Source: Clostridia bacterium
GTDB lineage: Bacteria > Bacillota > Clostridia > TANB77 > CAG-465
Reading direction: 5' to 3'
Assembly (NCBI GenBank): GCA_017534305.1
Contig: JAFWCU010000001.1
Coordinates: forward strand, 186,001 to 250,000
Length of the DNA stretch: 64,000 bases
Shown here one piece after another: positions 17,920-28,431 of this stretch (position 1 is the stretch's first letter; each line of letters opens with the position of its first letter). The notes beneath the pieces are model-generated. The model made no database searches, was not told the DNA's origin, and saw nothing but the letters and a program-made list of their open reading frames with translations. Both the position numbers and the translations under genes were made by a program.

Positions 17920-18822
17920 ATGTTAGAGGTTAAAAATTTAAGCAAATATTTCGGAATAAAAAAAGCCGTAGATAATGTATCATTTTCAGTAGAGGATGGG
18001 AAAATCCTTGGTGTACTTGGAAAAAATGGTGCTGGTAAATCTACTCTTTTTAGAATGATTCTTAATATACTTGATCCAGATGAGGGAGAAGTATTATATA
18101 ATGGTGAAAAAATAGATACAAAGGTATCAGATAAAATTGGTTATTTACCAGAAGTTGGTTCACTTATAGATTCATATACTGTTTATGAGCTATGTGTTTA
18201 CTATGGTAAAATGAAATCTATGAAAACAGAAGATATTAAGAAAAATATGTTTGATCTTTTAGAAAGATTTGAAATAGTAGAGTTTGCTAATATGAAAATT
18301 AAAGAATTGTCTAAAGGAAATAAACAAAAAATACAATTTATTATAGCAATTTTACATGATCCGGATTTAATTATACTAGATGAACCATTTAGTGGACTAG
18401 ATCCTGTAAGTGTTGAATATTTTAAAAATACTATACTAGATCTTAAGGCTCGTGGTAAAACAATAATCTTTTCATCTCACATTATGAGCCATGTTGAAAT
18501 GCTTTGTGAGCAAATTGTAATTATTAATTCTGGTAAAGTTGTATTGCAAGGAAATTTAGAAGAAATAAAACAAGAGTATTCGTCTAAAACTCTAGATATT
18601 ACTGGTGTTATTCCTGAAACAGTGTTAAGACAAATTGCAATATTTGGTAAAGTTGAAGATAAAGGAGACAATAGATATATTGTTAATCTTGCAAATAAAG
18701 AAAGAATTAGTGATGTTTTTAGACTACTATATACAAGCAGCATTACTAAGTTTAGTGTATTAAATATTTCACTAAATGATATCTTTTTAGATAAGGTAGG
18801 TAAATCATATGATGAAGAATAA
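17920..18822 (+). CDS. ABC transporter ATP-binding protein (drug/Na+ exporter type)
   Basis: 300 residues with one nucleotide-binding domain in the first about 215: Walker A LGKNGAGKSTLF (near 34), signature ELSKGNKQKIQF (near 129; Lys-Gly-Asn rather than the usual Gly-Gly-Gln), Walker B LIILDEPFSGLD (near 149), and a switch His in SSHIMSH. The C-terminal about 80 residues form the regulatory extension common in NatA/CcmA-like exporters. It overlaps the start of the permease gene by 14 bases, so the pair is co-translated. The substrate is unknown. Confidence 0.93.
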   Translation: MLEVKNLSKYFGIKKAVDNVSFSVEDGKILGVLGKNGAGKSTLFRMILNILDPDEGEVLYNGEKIDTKVSDKIGYLPEVGSLIDSYTVYELCVYYGKMKSMKTEDIKKNMFDLLERFEIVEFANMKIKELSKGNKQKIQFIIAILHDPDLIILDEPFSGLDPVSVEYFKNTILDLKARGKTIIFSSHIMSHVEMLCEQIVIINSGKVVLQGNLEEIKQEYSSKTLDITGVIPETVLRQIAIFGKVEDKGDNRYIVNLANKERISDVFRLLYTSSITKFSVLNISLNDIFLDKVGKSYDEE

Positions 18823-21124
18823 TAAAGTTTTACCAATAATTAAAAATGAAGTCGAAAGAAGTATTAAAAATAAAGCATTTGTAATACTTAATGTATTATT
18901 ATTGTTAGTTACTGTAGTCGGACTAAACTTTAATAATATAAGGGCAATATTTAAAAATAAAAACATTAACTTATCTGATAGCATCATAGTTTATGTAAAA
19001 GATGAGGATAATATAGCATATGAGCAAATAAAAGCTGCATTTTCTAAATATGATAATGTTGAAATTAGAAATAATAAAGATTTTGAAAAATATAATACTC
19101 AAGAAGTTGATGCAGAAGAATTAGTTAAAGATCAAAATGATGTTAATACTTATGAACTTGAAATTAAAAAAGATGCTACACATTATGTTGTTGCAACTCT
19201 TACTACTCAAGAGACAGTAAGACAAGATTATATTGATACTATTACATCAACTTTAACATCAATCAAAGATAAAATGGTTCTTGCTAATTCTAATATGACA
19301 AAAGATGAACTTGCAATTATTAAAGAAGATGTAAAATTAGATAGAATAATATTAAACGAGTCAATAGATACAAGCGAGTCAACTGAGATTTTTCAACTTG
19401 CTTCTAACTACATTATTTTCTTTATATTATTACTTTGCTTAAATAAAATAGCAAATACAATATCTCAAGAAAAGATGTCAAAATCTATTGAGTATATTCT
19501 AACTTCAATTAGTACAAAAGAATATATGATTTCTAAAGTGTTAAGTATGGCACTAATTGTTGTAGTACAATTTGTTTTTGAAATTGCATATTTTTTAATT
19601 GGAATTATGATATCATATTTAGTTACTAAAGTTGGAGCAAATATAGATGGCGTACAAACAGTTAATGCCTCTATGTTTATATCTGGAAGAGTAATAGGAT
19701 ACTTTGCAATTACATTTGTATATATGTGCCTAACAACTTTCATACAAGGTATAATACAATCTGTAATGAGTGCTAAAACAACAAATATACAAGAGGCAGG
19801 AAATGCAACTTTAGTTCTTCTTACCCTTAACTTAGTATTATATTCAATAGTTACATTTATGGTTACACCTATTAAGGCTGCAAGTGTTTTTGCATATATT
19901 TTATCTGTGTTGCCAATTGCATCAATGTATTTTATACCTTCTATGATTTTAATTGGACAAGCAAATGTTATACAAGTAATATTATCCTTAGTTGTACTTG
20001 TAGCATCAATTCCACTTGTACTAATTGTTACACAAAAACCATTTAAGAATGCAATATTAGATTATTCAAGCAAAAAGAATAAAAAGATAGATGGAATAGA
20101 AAAGATTATCGCAACTAGAGAATATCAAGAAAGAATGATTGAAAGAAAAGAATCATCTAAAAAAGGACTTGTTGTTGGTATGGCTGTAATAATACTAATC
20201 CTATTACAAGTAGTAACATCACTAGGAAGTGAGCTTATAGCACCAGTTATTGCACAAAAAATAACTAGAATTAGTGTTGAAAATATCACACTAATACTTA
20301 TGTGTTTATCTTTTGCTATTTCAATATATATTCCATATATTCTTTTAAAAATGTATCTTCCAAAGGAAGAAAAGGTTTCTAAAGAAGAAAAGAATAGCGA
20401 GGAGTACAAAGAAAAAAGAAAGAAAAGTATATTTAAATGTATAAAATATATTATTCTTTCAATTCCTGTTATGTCTATGATTCAAATGATATGTTCATTT
20501 GCAATAGAAAAGTTTGGAATAAGTTCAGATGTTATGAATTCTGTAGGATTATTCAATTATTCTGGAAAACTTGCAACTATACTATTATTTGTAGAAATTG
20601 CAATACTTCCAGCAATATTTGAAGAACTATTTATACGTAAAGGAGTATACGGAATACTAAAGAGTAGAGGAGTTGTGTTTGCAACTATTATATCTGCACT
20701 TGTATTTGCAACAATTCATTTAAACTTTACACAATTTATCTTTGCATTTTTAATTGGTATATTATTTGCAATGGTAAGGGAAAAAACAGGAAAACTTTAT
20801 CCTACAATGATACTTCATTTTATAAATAATGCGGTTGCAACAATTGAAGTATTATTTTATGAACATACAACATTTATGCAAATATTTACATATCTTCAAA
20901 TTGGCATAAATGCAATTGGATTTGCAATACTAATTTATATGTTATACAACAAAGTTATGGAACTTAAAGATAAAGAAAAAATTAAGGAATTAAAAGAAAA
21001 ACTAGATTATAGAAAAATTAAATTAAATATTTCAGAAGATTTATTTATATTTAAAGATTATACATTTGGCTTAGCAGCATTACTTGCAATTGTTGCATTT
21101 GCTGTAATAGAAAAGATAATATAG
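18809..21124 (+). CDS. ABC exporter permease fused to a CPBP intramembrane protease domain
   Basis: 771 residues. The N-terminal about 420 form a NatB-like ABC-2 permease: an N-terminal membrane helix (about 22-40), a large extracytoplasmic segment to about residue 190, then about five helices. The C-terminal part (about 540-770) is a CPBP (CAAX-protease and bacteriocin-processing) domain with PAIFEELFIRKGVYG near residue 601 (EExxxR), FATIHLNFTQF, and LHFINNAVA, the three conserved metal-site motifs. This fusion type is known in Firmicutes. A joint role in exporting and processing a peptide or signal is inference. It shares the operon with the ATPase upstream. tgt starts ten bases after its stop. 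Confidence 0.92.
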   Translation: MMKNNKVLPIIKNEVERSIKNKAFVILNVLLLLVTVVGLNFNNIRAIFKNKNINLSDSIIVYVKDEDNIAYEQIKAAFSKYDNVEIRNNKDFEKYNTQEVDAEELVKDQNDVNTYELEIKKDATHYVVATLTTQETVRQDYIDTITSTLTSIKDKMVLANSNMTKDELAIIKEDVKLDRIILNESIDTSESTEIFQLASNYIIFFILLLCLNKIANTISQEKMSKSIEYILTSISTKEYMISKVLSMALIVVVQFVFEIAYFLIGIMISYLVTKVGANIDGVQTVNASMFISGRVIGYFAITFVYMCLTTFIQGIIQSVMSAKTTNIQEAGNATLVLLTLNLVLYSIVTFMVTPIKAASVFAYILSVLPIASMYFIPSMILIGQANVIQVILSLVVLVASIPLVLIVTQKPFKNAILDYSSKKNKKIDGIEKIIATREYQERMIERKESSKKGLVVGMAVIILILLQVVTSLGSELIAPVIAQKITRISVENITLILMCLSFAISIYIPYILLKMYLPKEEKVSKEEKNSEEYKEKRKKSIFKCIKYIILSIPVMSMIQMICSFAIEKFGISSDVMNSVGLFNYSGKLATILLFVEIAILPAIFEELFIRKGVYGILKSRGVVFATIISALVFATIHLNFTQFIFAFLIGILFAMVREKTGKLYPTMILHFINNAVATIEVLFYEHTTFMQIFTYLQIGINAIGFAILIYMLYNKVMELKDKEKIKELKEKLDYRKIKLNISEDLFIFKDYTFGLAALLAIVAFAVIEKII

Positions 21125-22276
<1,152 letters not shown>

Positions 22277-22300
22277 TTTAGTATAGGAGTAAATAAGGTT

Positions 22301-23887
22301 ATGAATAAGGAAGAAAAGATTCTAACAAAGCAAGTTAGAAAATCTGAAAGTAACTTACTTAGAACATTTTGGAAAACTTTAGTTGCAATTTTGCTTATAG
22401 CACTACAAGCTGTTGTCTTTTATTTTACGTATACAACAGCAGGTGATGTATACGTAAATAGTTTTTATATATATAATGCAATAAGAATAATAGCTGTTGT
22501 ATATATTCTAACAAGACATGATAGTTCACAATACAAGCTAGCATGGATTCTTGTTATAATGTTTTTACCTATTATGGGTATTACTGTATATATTCTATGG
22601 GGTAATAGTAGACTTAGAGCAAAGAAAAAAATTCAGATTAAAGAAATAGAAAATAATACTAACTATCTTTTAGATAATTCATTTGAAATAGATGAAGATA
22701 TTAAGGCAAAAGATAAGCATGTTTTCAATACTTTAAATTATATGAAAAATATTACATCTTATCCAGTATGTGAGAATTTAGATTCTAAGTATTATGATTT
22801 AGGAGATAAAGTTTTTGTTGATTTAAAAAAAGATTTACTTGAAGCAAAACACTATATTTTCTTGGAATTCTATATTGTAGATAAAGGCGAAATAGCAGAT
22901 GATATATTTAGAATTTTAAAGAAAAAAGCTCAAGAAGGAGTAGATGTTAAACTTATTTATGATGAATATGGATGCATAAGCAAGTTTAAAGGAAAAACTA
23001 AAAGAGAGCTAAGAGAGGCTGGAGTAGAAGTATATGCTTTTAATCCTTTCTCTATACTTATTAATTCATATTTTAATAATAGAATGCATAGAAAAATTGC
23101 TGTAATTGATGGTAAAATATCATATACTGGTGGATTTAATCTTGCAGATGAATATGCAAACATTAAAGAAAAATATGGACATTGGAAAGATGCAGGTATT
23201 AGATTTAAAGGCGAGATTTCATGGAGCTTTGCTTTACTATTTTTAAGAGATTTAAAATTAATAGATAAAAAGATAGATATAGATTTTGATCACTATAAAG
23301 AAATATCTCTAGAACAAAGAGAAGAGTATAAAGGAAGAGGAGTATGTGTTGCTATTGCAGATGGACCAAATAATAGAAAAAATCCAATTGAGTCTGTATA
23401 TATGCAAATAATTAATACTGCAACAGATTATGTATATATTACAACTCCATATTTTGCAATCTCTGAAGAGATGCTTGCATCCCTTCTTAATGCAGCAAGA
23501 AGTGGAGTAGATATACGAATTATTCTTCCTCATATTCCAGATAAACGTATAGTTCAAATGTCTACTAGATCATATTATGAAGTACTACTTAGTGCTGGCA
23601 TTAAGGTATATGAATATAAACCAGGTTTTATACATTCTAAAACTTTTGTTTCAGATGATAAAATTGGTGTGGTAGGTACTGCTAATATGGATTATAGAAG
23701 TATGAATCTAAATTATGAAAATATTAGTTATTTATATGATACAGGAGTTGAATTAGATATTAAGAAAGACTTTGAAAATATGATTGAAAACTCATGCATA
23801 GAAATTACATTGCAACAATGGTTAAAAAGACCATGGATACAAAAAATCATTGAAGCATTATTTACTTCTTTTTCAACAATGTTTTAA
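22301..23887 (+). CDS. cls: Cardiolipin synthase (PLD family)
   Basis: A 528-residue membrane enzyme that joins phosphatidylglycerol molecules into cardiolipin. Two N-terminal transmembrane helices (about residues 24-48 and 83-105) are followed by two phospholipase-D HKD motifs: HRKIAVIDGKISYTGG near residue 265 and HSKTFVSDDKIGVVGTANMD near residue 446. The region between carries the typical FLEFYIVDKGEIADD and ITTPYFAISEEML blocks. The start has an AGGAG site. A terminator lies just after the stop codon. Confidence 0.95.
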   Translation: MNKEEKILTKQVRKSESNLLRTFWKTLVAILLIALQAVVFYFTYTTAGDVYVNSFYIYNAIRIIAVVYILTRHDSSQYKLAWILVIMFLPIMGITVYILWGNSRLRAKKKIQIKEIENNTNYLLDNSFEIDEDIKAKDKHVFNTLNYMKNITSYPVCENLDSKYYDLGDKVFVDLKKDLLEAKHYIFLEFYIVDKGEIADDIFRILKKKAQEGVDVKLIYDEYGCISKFKGKTKRELREAGVEVYAFNPFSILINSYFNNRMHRKIAVIDGKISYTGGFNLADEYANIKEKYGHWKDAGIRFKGEISWSFALLFLRDLKLIDKKIDIDFDHYKEISLEQREEYKGRGVCVAIADGPNNRKNPIESVYMQIINTATDYVYITTPYFAISEEMLASLLNAARSGVDIRIILPHIPDKRIVQMSTRSYYEVLLSAGIKVYEYKPGFIHSKTFVSDDKIGVVGTANMDYRSMNLNYENISYLYDTGVELDIKKDFENMIENSCIEITLQQWLKRPWIQKIIEALFTSFSTMF

Positions 23888-23912
23888 AGCTAGTTTTAAA
23901 CTAGCTTTTTTT
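23888..23912 (+). terminator. Terminator of the queA-cls operon
   Basis: Hairpin AGCTAG/CTAGCT closed by TTTTAAA and followed by a T run. It overlaps the end of the cls stop codon region. Confidence 0.9.
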
Positions 23913-23923
23913 ATGTCCTTTGC

Positions 23924-23952
23924 TTGAAAATATATTTTAAATATAGTAATAT
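23924..23952 (+). promoter_or_regulatory. Promoter of rsgA, giving a probably leaderless transcript
   Basis: TTGAAA (23924-23929), a 17-base spacer and TAATAT (23947-23952). Normal spacing would start the transcript at or within a base or two of the ATG at 23959. No ribosome binding site is present in between. Confidence 0.6.
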
Positions 23953-23958
23953 ATTGTT

Positions 23959-24852
23959 ATGGAAGAAATAATTGGAAAAGTAATAAGAATAGATTTAGAT
24001 ATCTATGTAATTCAAACAAAAAAAGAAATAATACAAGCAAAAGCAAGAGGAAATACTAAGAAAAAAGGTAGTATTTTGGTGGGGGATGTTGTTTGTCTAG
24101 AGAAAGCTGGACAAGACTTTATGATTACGTCTGTAAGAAATAGGCAAAATTCACTTATTCGTCCACCGGTTAGCAACATTGATCAGATGATTATAGTTAC
24201 ATCTCTTGCCACACCTGTACCAGATTATATTCTTTTAGATAAGCAAATCGTACTTTGCATGTCTAAGGGAATTAATCCTGTTATATGTATAAATAAAATA
24301 GATCTTGAAAATGCTAACGAACAATCTAAATTAGATTTAGAATATATTAAAAATACATATTCAAATCTTGGAATTGAAATACTTTTTGTTAGTGCAAAAG
24401 AAAAAGTAGGATTAGATGAACTTAAACGTGTTCTTAAAGGTAAAACATCTGCTTTTTCAGGAAATAGTGGCGTTGGTAAATCTTCTATAACATCTGAACT
24501 TATTGGAGAAGATGTATTAGTAGGAGATATTGGACAAAAATCTAATAGAGGAAAACATACTACAAAGTCTGTAAATATTTACTCAATAGATGAAGATACT
24601 TTTATACTTGATACGCCAGGATTTTCTAGTTATGAACTATATGATATAGAATATAGAGATTTAAAAGATTTCTATCCAGAATTTAAATCTTGTCATTGCG
24701 ATTATAGTGATTGTGCTCATGTAATTGAAGATAATTCTGTATGTGATGTAAAAAGAAAGCTTAATGAAGGAAAAATAGATCAAGGAAGATATGATAGATA
24801 TGTATATATCTATGAAAAACTAAAAGAACAATATGATAGAAGATATAAATAG
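23959..24852 (+). CDS. rsgA: Ribosome small-subunit-dependent GTPase A
   Basis: 297 residues: N-terminal OB domain, circularly permuted GTPase and C-terminal zinc domain, as in RsgA/YjeQ, which matures the 30S subunit. The GTPase motifs occur in permuted order: NKIDLEN (G4) near residue 112, then SAKEKVG, then SGNSGVGKSSI (G1) near 168, TTKSVN (G2) near 194 and DTPGFSSYE (G3) near 216. The zinc ligands lie in SCHCDYSDCAHVIED. No ribosome binding site precedes the ATG. A promoter is placed so that the mRNA would begin at the start codon, so initiation may be leaderless. Confidence 0.95.
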   Translation: MEEIIGKVIRIDLDIYVIQTKKEIIQAKARGNTKKKGSILVGDVVCLEKAGQDFMITSVRNRQNSLIRPPVSNIDQMIIVTSLATPVPDYILLDKQIVLCMSKGINPVICINKIDLENANEQSKLDLEYIKNTYSNLGIEILFVSAKEKVGLDELKRVLKGKTSAFSGNSGVGKSSITSELIGEDVLVGDIGQKSNRGKHTTKSVNIYSIDEDTFILDTPGFSSYELYDIEYRDLKDFYPEFKSCHCDYSDCAHVIEDNSVCDVKRKLNEGKIDQGRYDRYVYIYEKLKEQYDRRYK

Positions 24853-24860
24853 GAGGCAAA

Positions 24861-25394
24861 ATGTATATTTACGTTATTAGACATGGACAAACAGATTGGA
24901 ATGTAGAACATAAATTGCTATCTCACACTGACCTTCCTTTAAATGAAGAGGGAAGAAAACAATGTGAGGAAGCTCAAAAGGTTATTAAAAACTTAGATTA
25001 TAATCTTGTTATTTCTTCTCCAAGACTTAGAACCAGACAAACTTTAGAAATTGTTAATACAAAAAATATTGAAACTATTTTTGATGATAGACTTGTCGAA
25101 AGAGATGCAAGAAGTATTGAAGGAATTGATGTATCTACTTTTGATTACCAAGCGTGGTGGACAGTAGGAAAAGATGAATATAAAGATAGTGAAACAATTG
25201 AGGAATGCAAAACAAGAGTATATGAACTATTAGATGAGATAAAAGAAAATTATAAAGATAAAAACATTTTAATTGTTACACATAATGGAATATGTAGAAT
25301 GATACACTCATATTTTAATGGTTTTCCTAGAAATGGTAGAATATTTAATACGGGATTTGAAAATGCAGAAATAAGAATATATGAGATAAAATAA
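24861..25394 (+). CDS. Histidine phosphatase family protein (phosphoglycerate-mutase-like)
   Basis: 177 residues with the branch-1 histidine phosphatase signature YVIRHGQTDWN at the N-terminus and the second catalytic His in IVTHNGICRM near residue 138. SSPRLRTRQTL supplies the family Arg. It is shorter than true dPGM enzymes (about 230-250), so it is a phosphatase of the GpmB/CobC type with unknown substrate. It lies eight bases after rsgA with a GGAGG site and is probably co-transcribed with it. Confidence 0.9.
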   Translation: MYIYVIRHGQTDWNVEHKLLSHTDLPLNEEGRKQCEEAQKVIKNLDYNLVISSPRLRTRQTLEIVNTKNIETIFDDRLVERDARSIEGIDVSTFDYQAWWTVGKDEYKDSETIEECKTRVYELLDEIKENYKDKNILIVTHNGICRMIHSYFNGFPRNGRIFNTGFENAEIRIYEIK

Positions 25395-25400
25395 AAAAAG

Positions 25401-25431
25401 ACACACATATCTAAAAAATATGTGTGTTTTT
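25401..25431. terminator. Bidirectional terminator between convergent genes
   Basis: A 10-bp stem ACACACATAT/ATATGTGTGT with loop CTAAAAA. T follows on the + strand and an A tract precedes it (a T tract on the - strand), so it can stop both converging transcripts. Confidence 0.9.
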
Positions 25432-25996
25432 ATAATAATATATTAGTTTGTTTATCTGTATTTTTCCCAATGTTACATAATGAAAAGTTAGTGCTATTGT
25501 ATGTATAACCTGTATATATGTTTTTATCTGCATATTCTAATGTCATAGAGCCTATTTCATCAAAATCTCCATCCCATTTGCTTTTGCCAATATTACCATT
25601 GTAGTTGTTTAAATTTAAAGATAGATTTGCACCAATATTTTCTACGTATTCTACAAAATAGTCTGCATTTTTTATCTTTTGCTTTTTAGTAAAAGAACTA
25701 TCACGTTTTTCATATTCGAATCTATCTGTATGTATTATTACGCTTTTTTTTGCTATTAAATTAATTTTTCCATCTATTGCAAAGACAAACCATTTGTTTT
25801 TTGAATTATCTATAACTAATATAGAATTATTGTCCTTTATTTTAATAGGTCCAGTTTTTACATTAGTTATATATAATTGTTCATTTTGCATAAATTCTAA
25901 CATTTTTGGATAAGTATTAAAATCTATACTACGTTTTAAATCTTTAATATAATTAAGTCTGTCTTGCTCACAAATTTGCTCGTAAAACTTTGCCAT
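25430..25996 (-). CDS. Hypothetical protein
   Basis: 188 residues with no family I recognise. It has no signal peptide or membrane segment. It is polar and mostly beta in its middle (KWFVFAIDGKINLIAKKSVIIH) and rich in Asn/Lys. A well-formed promoter (TTGACT, 17-base spacer, TATAAT) and the site GGGAGG placed seven bases before the ATG show that it is a real, independently transcribed gene. It stands alone between two + strand units and converges on the histidine phosphatase gene. No function can be proposed. Confidence 0.8.
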   Translation of the reverse strand: MAKFYEQICEQDRLNYIKDLKRSIDFNTYPKMLEFMQNEQLYITNVKTGPIKIKDNNSILVIDNSKNKWFVFAIDGKINLIAKKSVIIHTDRFEYEKRDSSFTKKQKIKNADYFVEYVENIGANLSLNLNNYNGNIGKSKWDGDFDEIGSMTLEYADKNIYTGYTYNSTNFSLCNIGKNTDKQTNILL

Positions 25997-26016
25997 ATTT
26001 AACCTCCCAGGTTGTG

Positions 26017-26045
26017 ATTATATCAAAATAAAAGCTAAAAGTCAA
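26017..26045 (-). promoter_or_regulatory. Promoter of the reverse-strand hypothetical gene
   Basis: On the - strand TTGACT (26045-26040), a 17-base spacer and TATAAT (26022-26017), about 20 bases before the ATG. Confidence 0.85.
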
Positions 26046-26114
26046 ATAAAGTAAACATAAGAATTAATGAATTTTTTATGTTAAAATATAGTAAAGAACA
26101 TTTGTACATTTTTA

Positions 26115-26144
26115 TTGACTATTCATATACTTTTTTAGTATAAT
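26115..26144 (+). promoter_or_regulatory. Promoter of recD2
   Basis: TTGACT (26115-26120), an 18-base spacer, TATAAT (26139-26144). Divergent from the promoter of the reverse-strand gene about 70 bases away. Confidence 0.85.
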
Positions 26145-26170
26145 TTACTTGTTAGAAAGGTAGACTATAT

Positions 26171-28381
26171 ATGAAAATAGTAGGAAAAGTTGCAACAATT
26201 ATATTTAAAAATGAAACAAATAACTGGACTGTACTTTTAGTAAAACAGGGAACAGAATATATTACATGTGTAGGTGAAACAGAAGAAATTGAAGTAGATG
26301 ATGAACTTGAATTTGAAGGAGAAGTTGTATCACATAAAGTATATGGTGAACAGCTTAAGTTTTCTTCATATAAAAAAGTGCTTCCTAAAACTACTTCAGC
26401 TCTAATTTCATATATAGCAGATAATATAATCGGTGTAGGTAAAAAGACAGCTAAAAATATAGTAGATATGTTTGGAGATGAAACCGTAAATGTTATTCGT
26501 TTTCAAATGGATAAATTATATGAAGTAAAAGGTTTAAATGCGGATAAAATTGAACGTTTAAATGACTTTTTTAACACTGAATGGGAAAAATGGAATACTA
26601 TTGAATTCTTAAGTAACTTTGGGTTATCTACTGTGGTATCTAATAGAATATATCAAGCGGTGGGAAAAGATACAATAAGTATAATTAAAGAAAATCCATA
26701 TTCTCTTCTTGGTTTTATTCGTTCACTAGATTTTAGAACTGTAGATAGAATTGGGAGAAATATTGGAATAAGCTTAACTAATTCAGATAGATTAGATCAT
26801 GGTATTATTTATGCAATGGATAAGATTACTGAATTTGGACATACTTGTGTTGAAAAAGAAAATTTACTAAGTTATAGCCAAGAACTTCTTGAAGTTGATG
26901 AGGCAGAGATTGCTAATGCTATTACTAGACTTACTATAAATAACAAATTATTTATTGAGAAAATAGATTTAAAAGAATATGTATTTAGACAAAGTATGTA
27001 TTTGGCAGAGGAAAATATTGCAAGATGTGTTATAGATCATACTCGTCAAAAAATTAAAACAAAAAAATTAGACAAAGTAATAGATAAAGTAAGTGAGGCA
27101 AATGGTATAGAGTTATCTCTAGAACAAAGAAATGCTATTAATACCTGCTTAAATAACCAAATAAGTATTGTTACTGGTGGGCCAGGTACAGGAAAGACTA
27201 CAATAATTAAATGTATCATAGATATACTTGAAGAAGAAAAGAAAAACTATGTTTTATGTGCTCCAACTGGACGTGCTGCAAAACGTATCACTCAGACTAC
27301 TGGTAAAGAGGCAAAAACATTACATAGACTTCTTGAAATATCTAAAATAGATGATCATGATATAGATATGTTTTTTGAATATCAAGTAAAACCAGTAGAG
27401 GATGAAGTAGTAATTGTAGATGAGGCTTCTATGATTGACCTTATGATGATGAATAACCTTGTTAAGGGAATAAAACCATCTACTCAGATAATTATAGTAG
27501 GAGATGTAAACCAACTTCCTTCTGTTGGTCCTGGAAGTGTACTAAAAGATATTATTTCTTCAGATGTTGTCCCAACTGTAGAATTAAAGCAAATATATAG
27601 ACAAAGTGCTAAGAGCGATATAATAGTTAATGCCCATAGAGTAAATGATGGTGAATATCCTGAATTTAAATCTAAAGATACAGACTTATTTTTTATTCCA
27701 ACAAAAACTATTGAAGATACTGTAAGTGAAATTTCTAGTTTAATATCATATAGACTTGAAAACTATGCAAATATAGATGTATTAAAAGATTTACAAATTT
27801 TAACACCAGTTAAAAAAACTGAGCTTGGAACTATTCAGTTAAATGATAAAATGCAAGAGTTACTTAATCCTGAAAATATTGTTAGAAAGCAAGTAACTCA
27901 TAATGGAAAAATATTTAGAGAAAATGATAAAGTAATGCAAATAGTAAATAATTATGACAAGAAGTATTCAATTGAAGGAAAGTTCTTTGAAGGGATTTAT
28001 AATGGCGATATAGGATATATTAATTTGATAGATAAGGATGAAGAAAAGTTATATGTTTTATTTGATGATGATAGACTTGTTGAATATGATTTTGATGAGC
28101 TTGATCAACTTGAGCATTCTTATGCGATTACTATTCATAAATCTCAAGGATCAGAGTTTGACTATGTGATTTTACCAATATTTACTGGATATAAAAAACT
28201 ATTATCTAGAAATTTGCTTTATACTGCTATGACTAGGGCTAAAAAGATGCTAATTATAGTTGGAAATAGAAATACTTTAAATTATATGGTAGATAATTTA
28301 GATTCTAAAAACAGAAAAACTGGTCTTAGAGAAAAAATAGAAAAAATGCTATATGAAGATAGTACTAAATTTAAATCATAA
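26171..28381 (+). CDS. recD2: SF1B DNA helicase RecD2
   Basis: 736 residues, the size of RecD2 proteins that work without RecBC. The N-terminal OB/HhH portion (about 1-190; GVGKKTAKNIVDMFG is a helix-hairpin-helix) distinguishes it from RecD of RecBCD. Helicase motifs: I VTGGPGTGKTTIIK near residue 334, Ia CAPTGRAAKR, II VIVDEASMID, III IIVGDVNQLPSVGPG, IV QIYRQS, V/VI HSYAITIHKSQGSEFD and NLLYTAMTRAKK. It unwinds DNA 5'-3' and takes part in repair and fork processing. It has its own promoter and AGAAAGG site. Confidence 0.96.
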   Translation: MKIVGKVATIIFKNETNNWTVLLVKQGTEYITCVGETEEIEVDDELEFEGEVVSHKVYGEQLKFSSYKKVLPKTTSALISYIADNIIGVGKKTAKNIVDMFGDETVNVIRFQMDKLYEVKGLNADKIERLNDFFNTEWEKWNTIEFLSNFGLSTVVSNRIYQAVGKDTISIIKENPYSLLGFIRSLDFRTVDRIGRNIGISLTNSDRLDHGIIYAMDKITEFGHTCVEKENLLSYSQELLEVDEAEIANAITRLTINNKLFIEKIDLKEYVFRQSMYLAEENIARCVIDHTRQKIKTKKLDKVIDKVSEANGIELSLEQRNAINTCLNNQISIVTGGPGTGKTTIIKCIIDILEEEKKNYVLCAPTGRAAKRITQTTGKEAKTLHRLLEISKIDDHDIDMFFEYQVKPVEDEVVIVDEASMIDLMMMNNLVKGIKPSTQIIIVGDVNQLPSVGPGSVLKDIISSDVVPTVELKQIYRQSAKSDIIVNAHRVNDGEYPEFKSKDTDLFFIPTKTIEDTVSEISSLISYRLENYANIDVLKDLQILTPVKKTELGTIQLNDKMQELLNPENIVRKQVTHNGKIFRENDKVMQIVNNYDKKYSIEGKFFEGIYNGDIGYINLIDKDEEKLYVLFDDDRLVEYDFDELDQLEHSYAITIHKSQGSEFDYVILPIFTGYKKLLSRNLLYTAMTRAKKMLIIVGNRNTLNYMVDNLDSKNRKTGLREKIEKMLYEDSTKFKS

Positions 28382-28398
28382 AGTATATTATAAATATA

Positions 28399-28431
28399 AC
28401 CTCAAACAATATTAATGTTTGAGGTGTTTTT
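28399..28431 (+). terminator. Terminator hairpin that also holds the next gene's ribosome binding site
   Basis: A 10-bp stem ACCTCAAACA/TGTTTGAGGT, then GTTTTT. The 3' arm contains GAGGTG, five bases before the ATG at 28432, so the hairpin both resembles the recD2 terminator and masks the ribosome binding site of the SpoVT-like gene. Confidence 0.75.
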
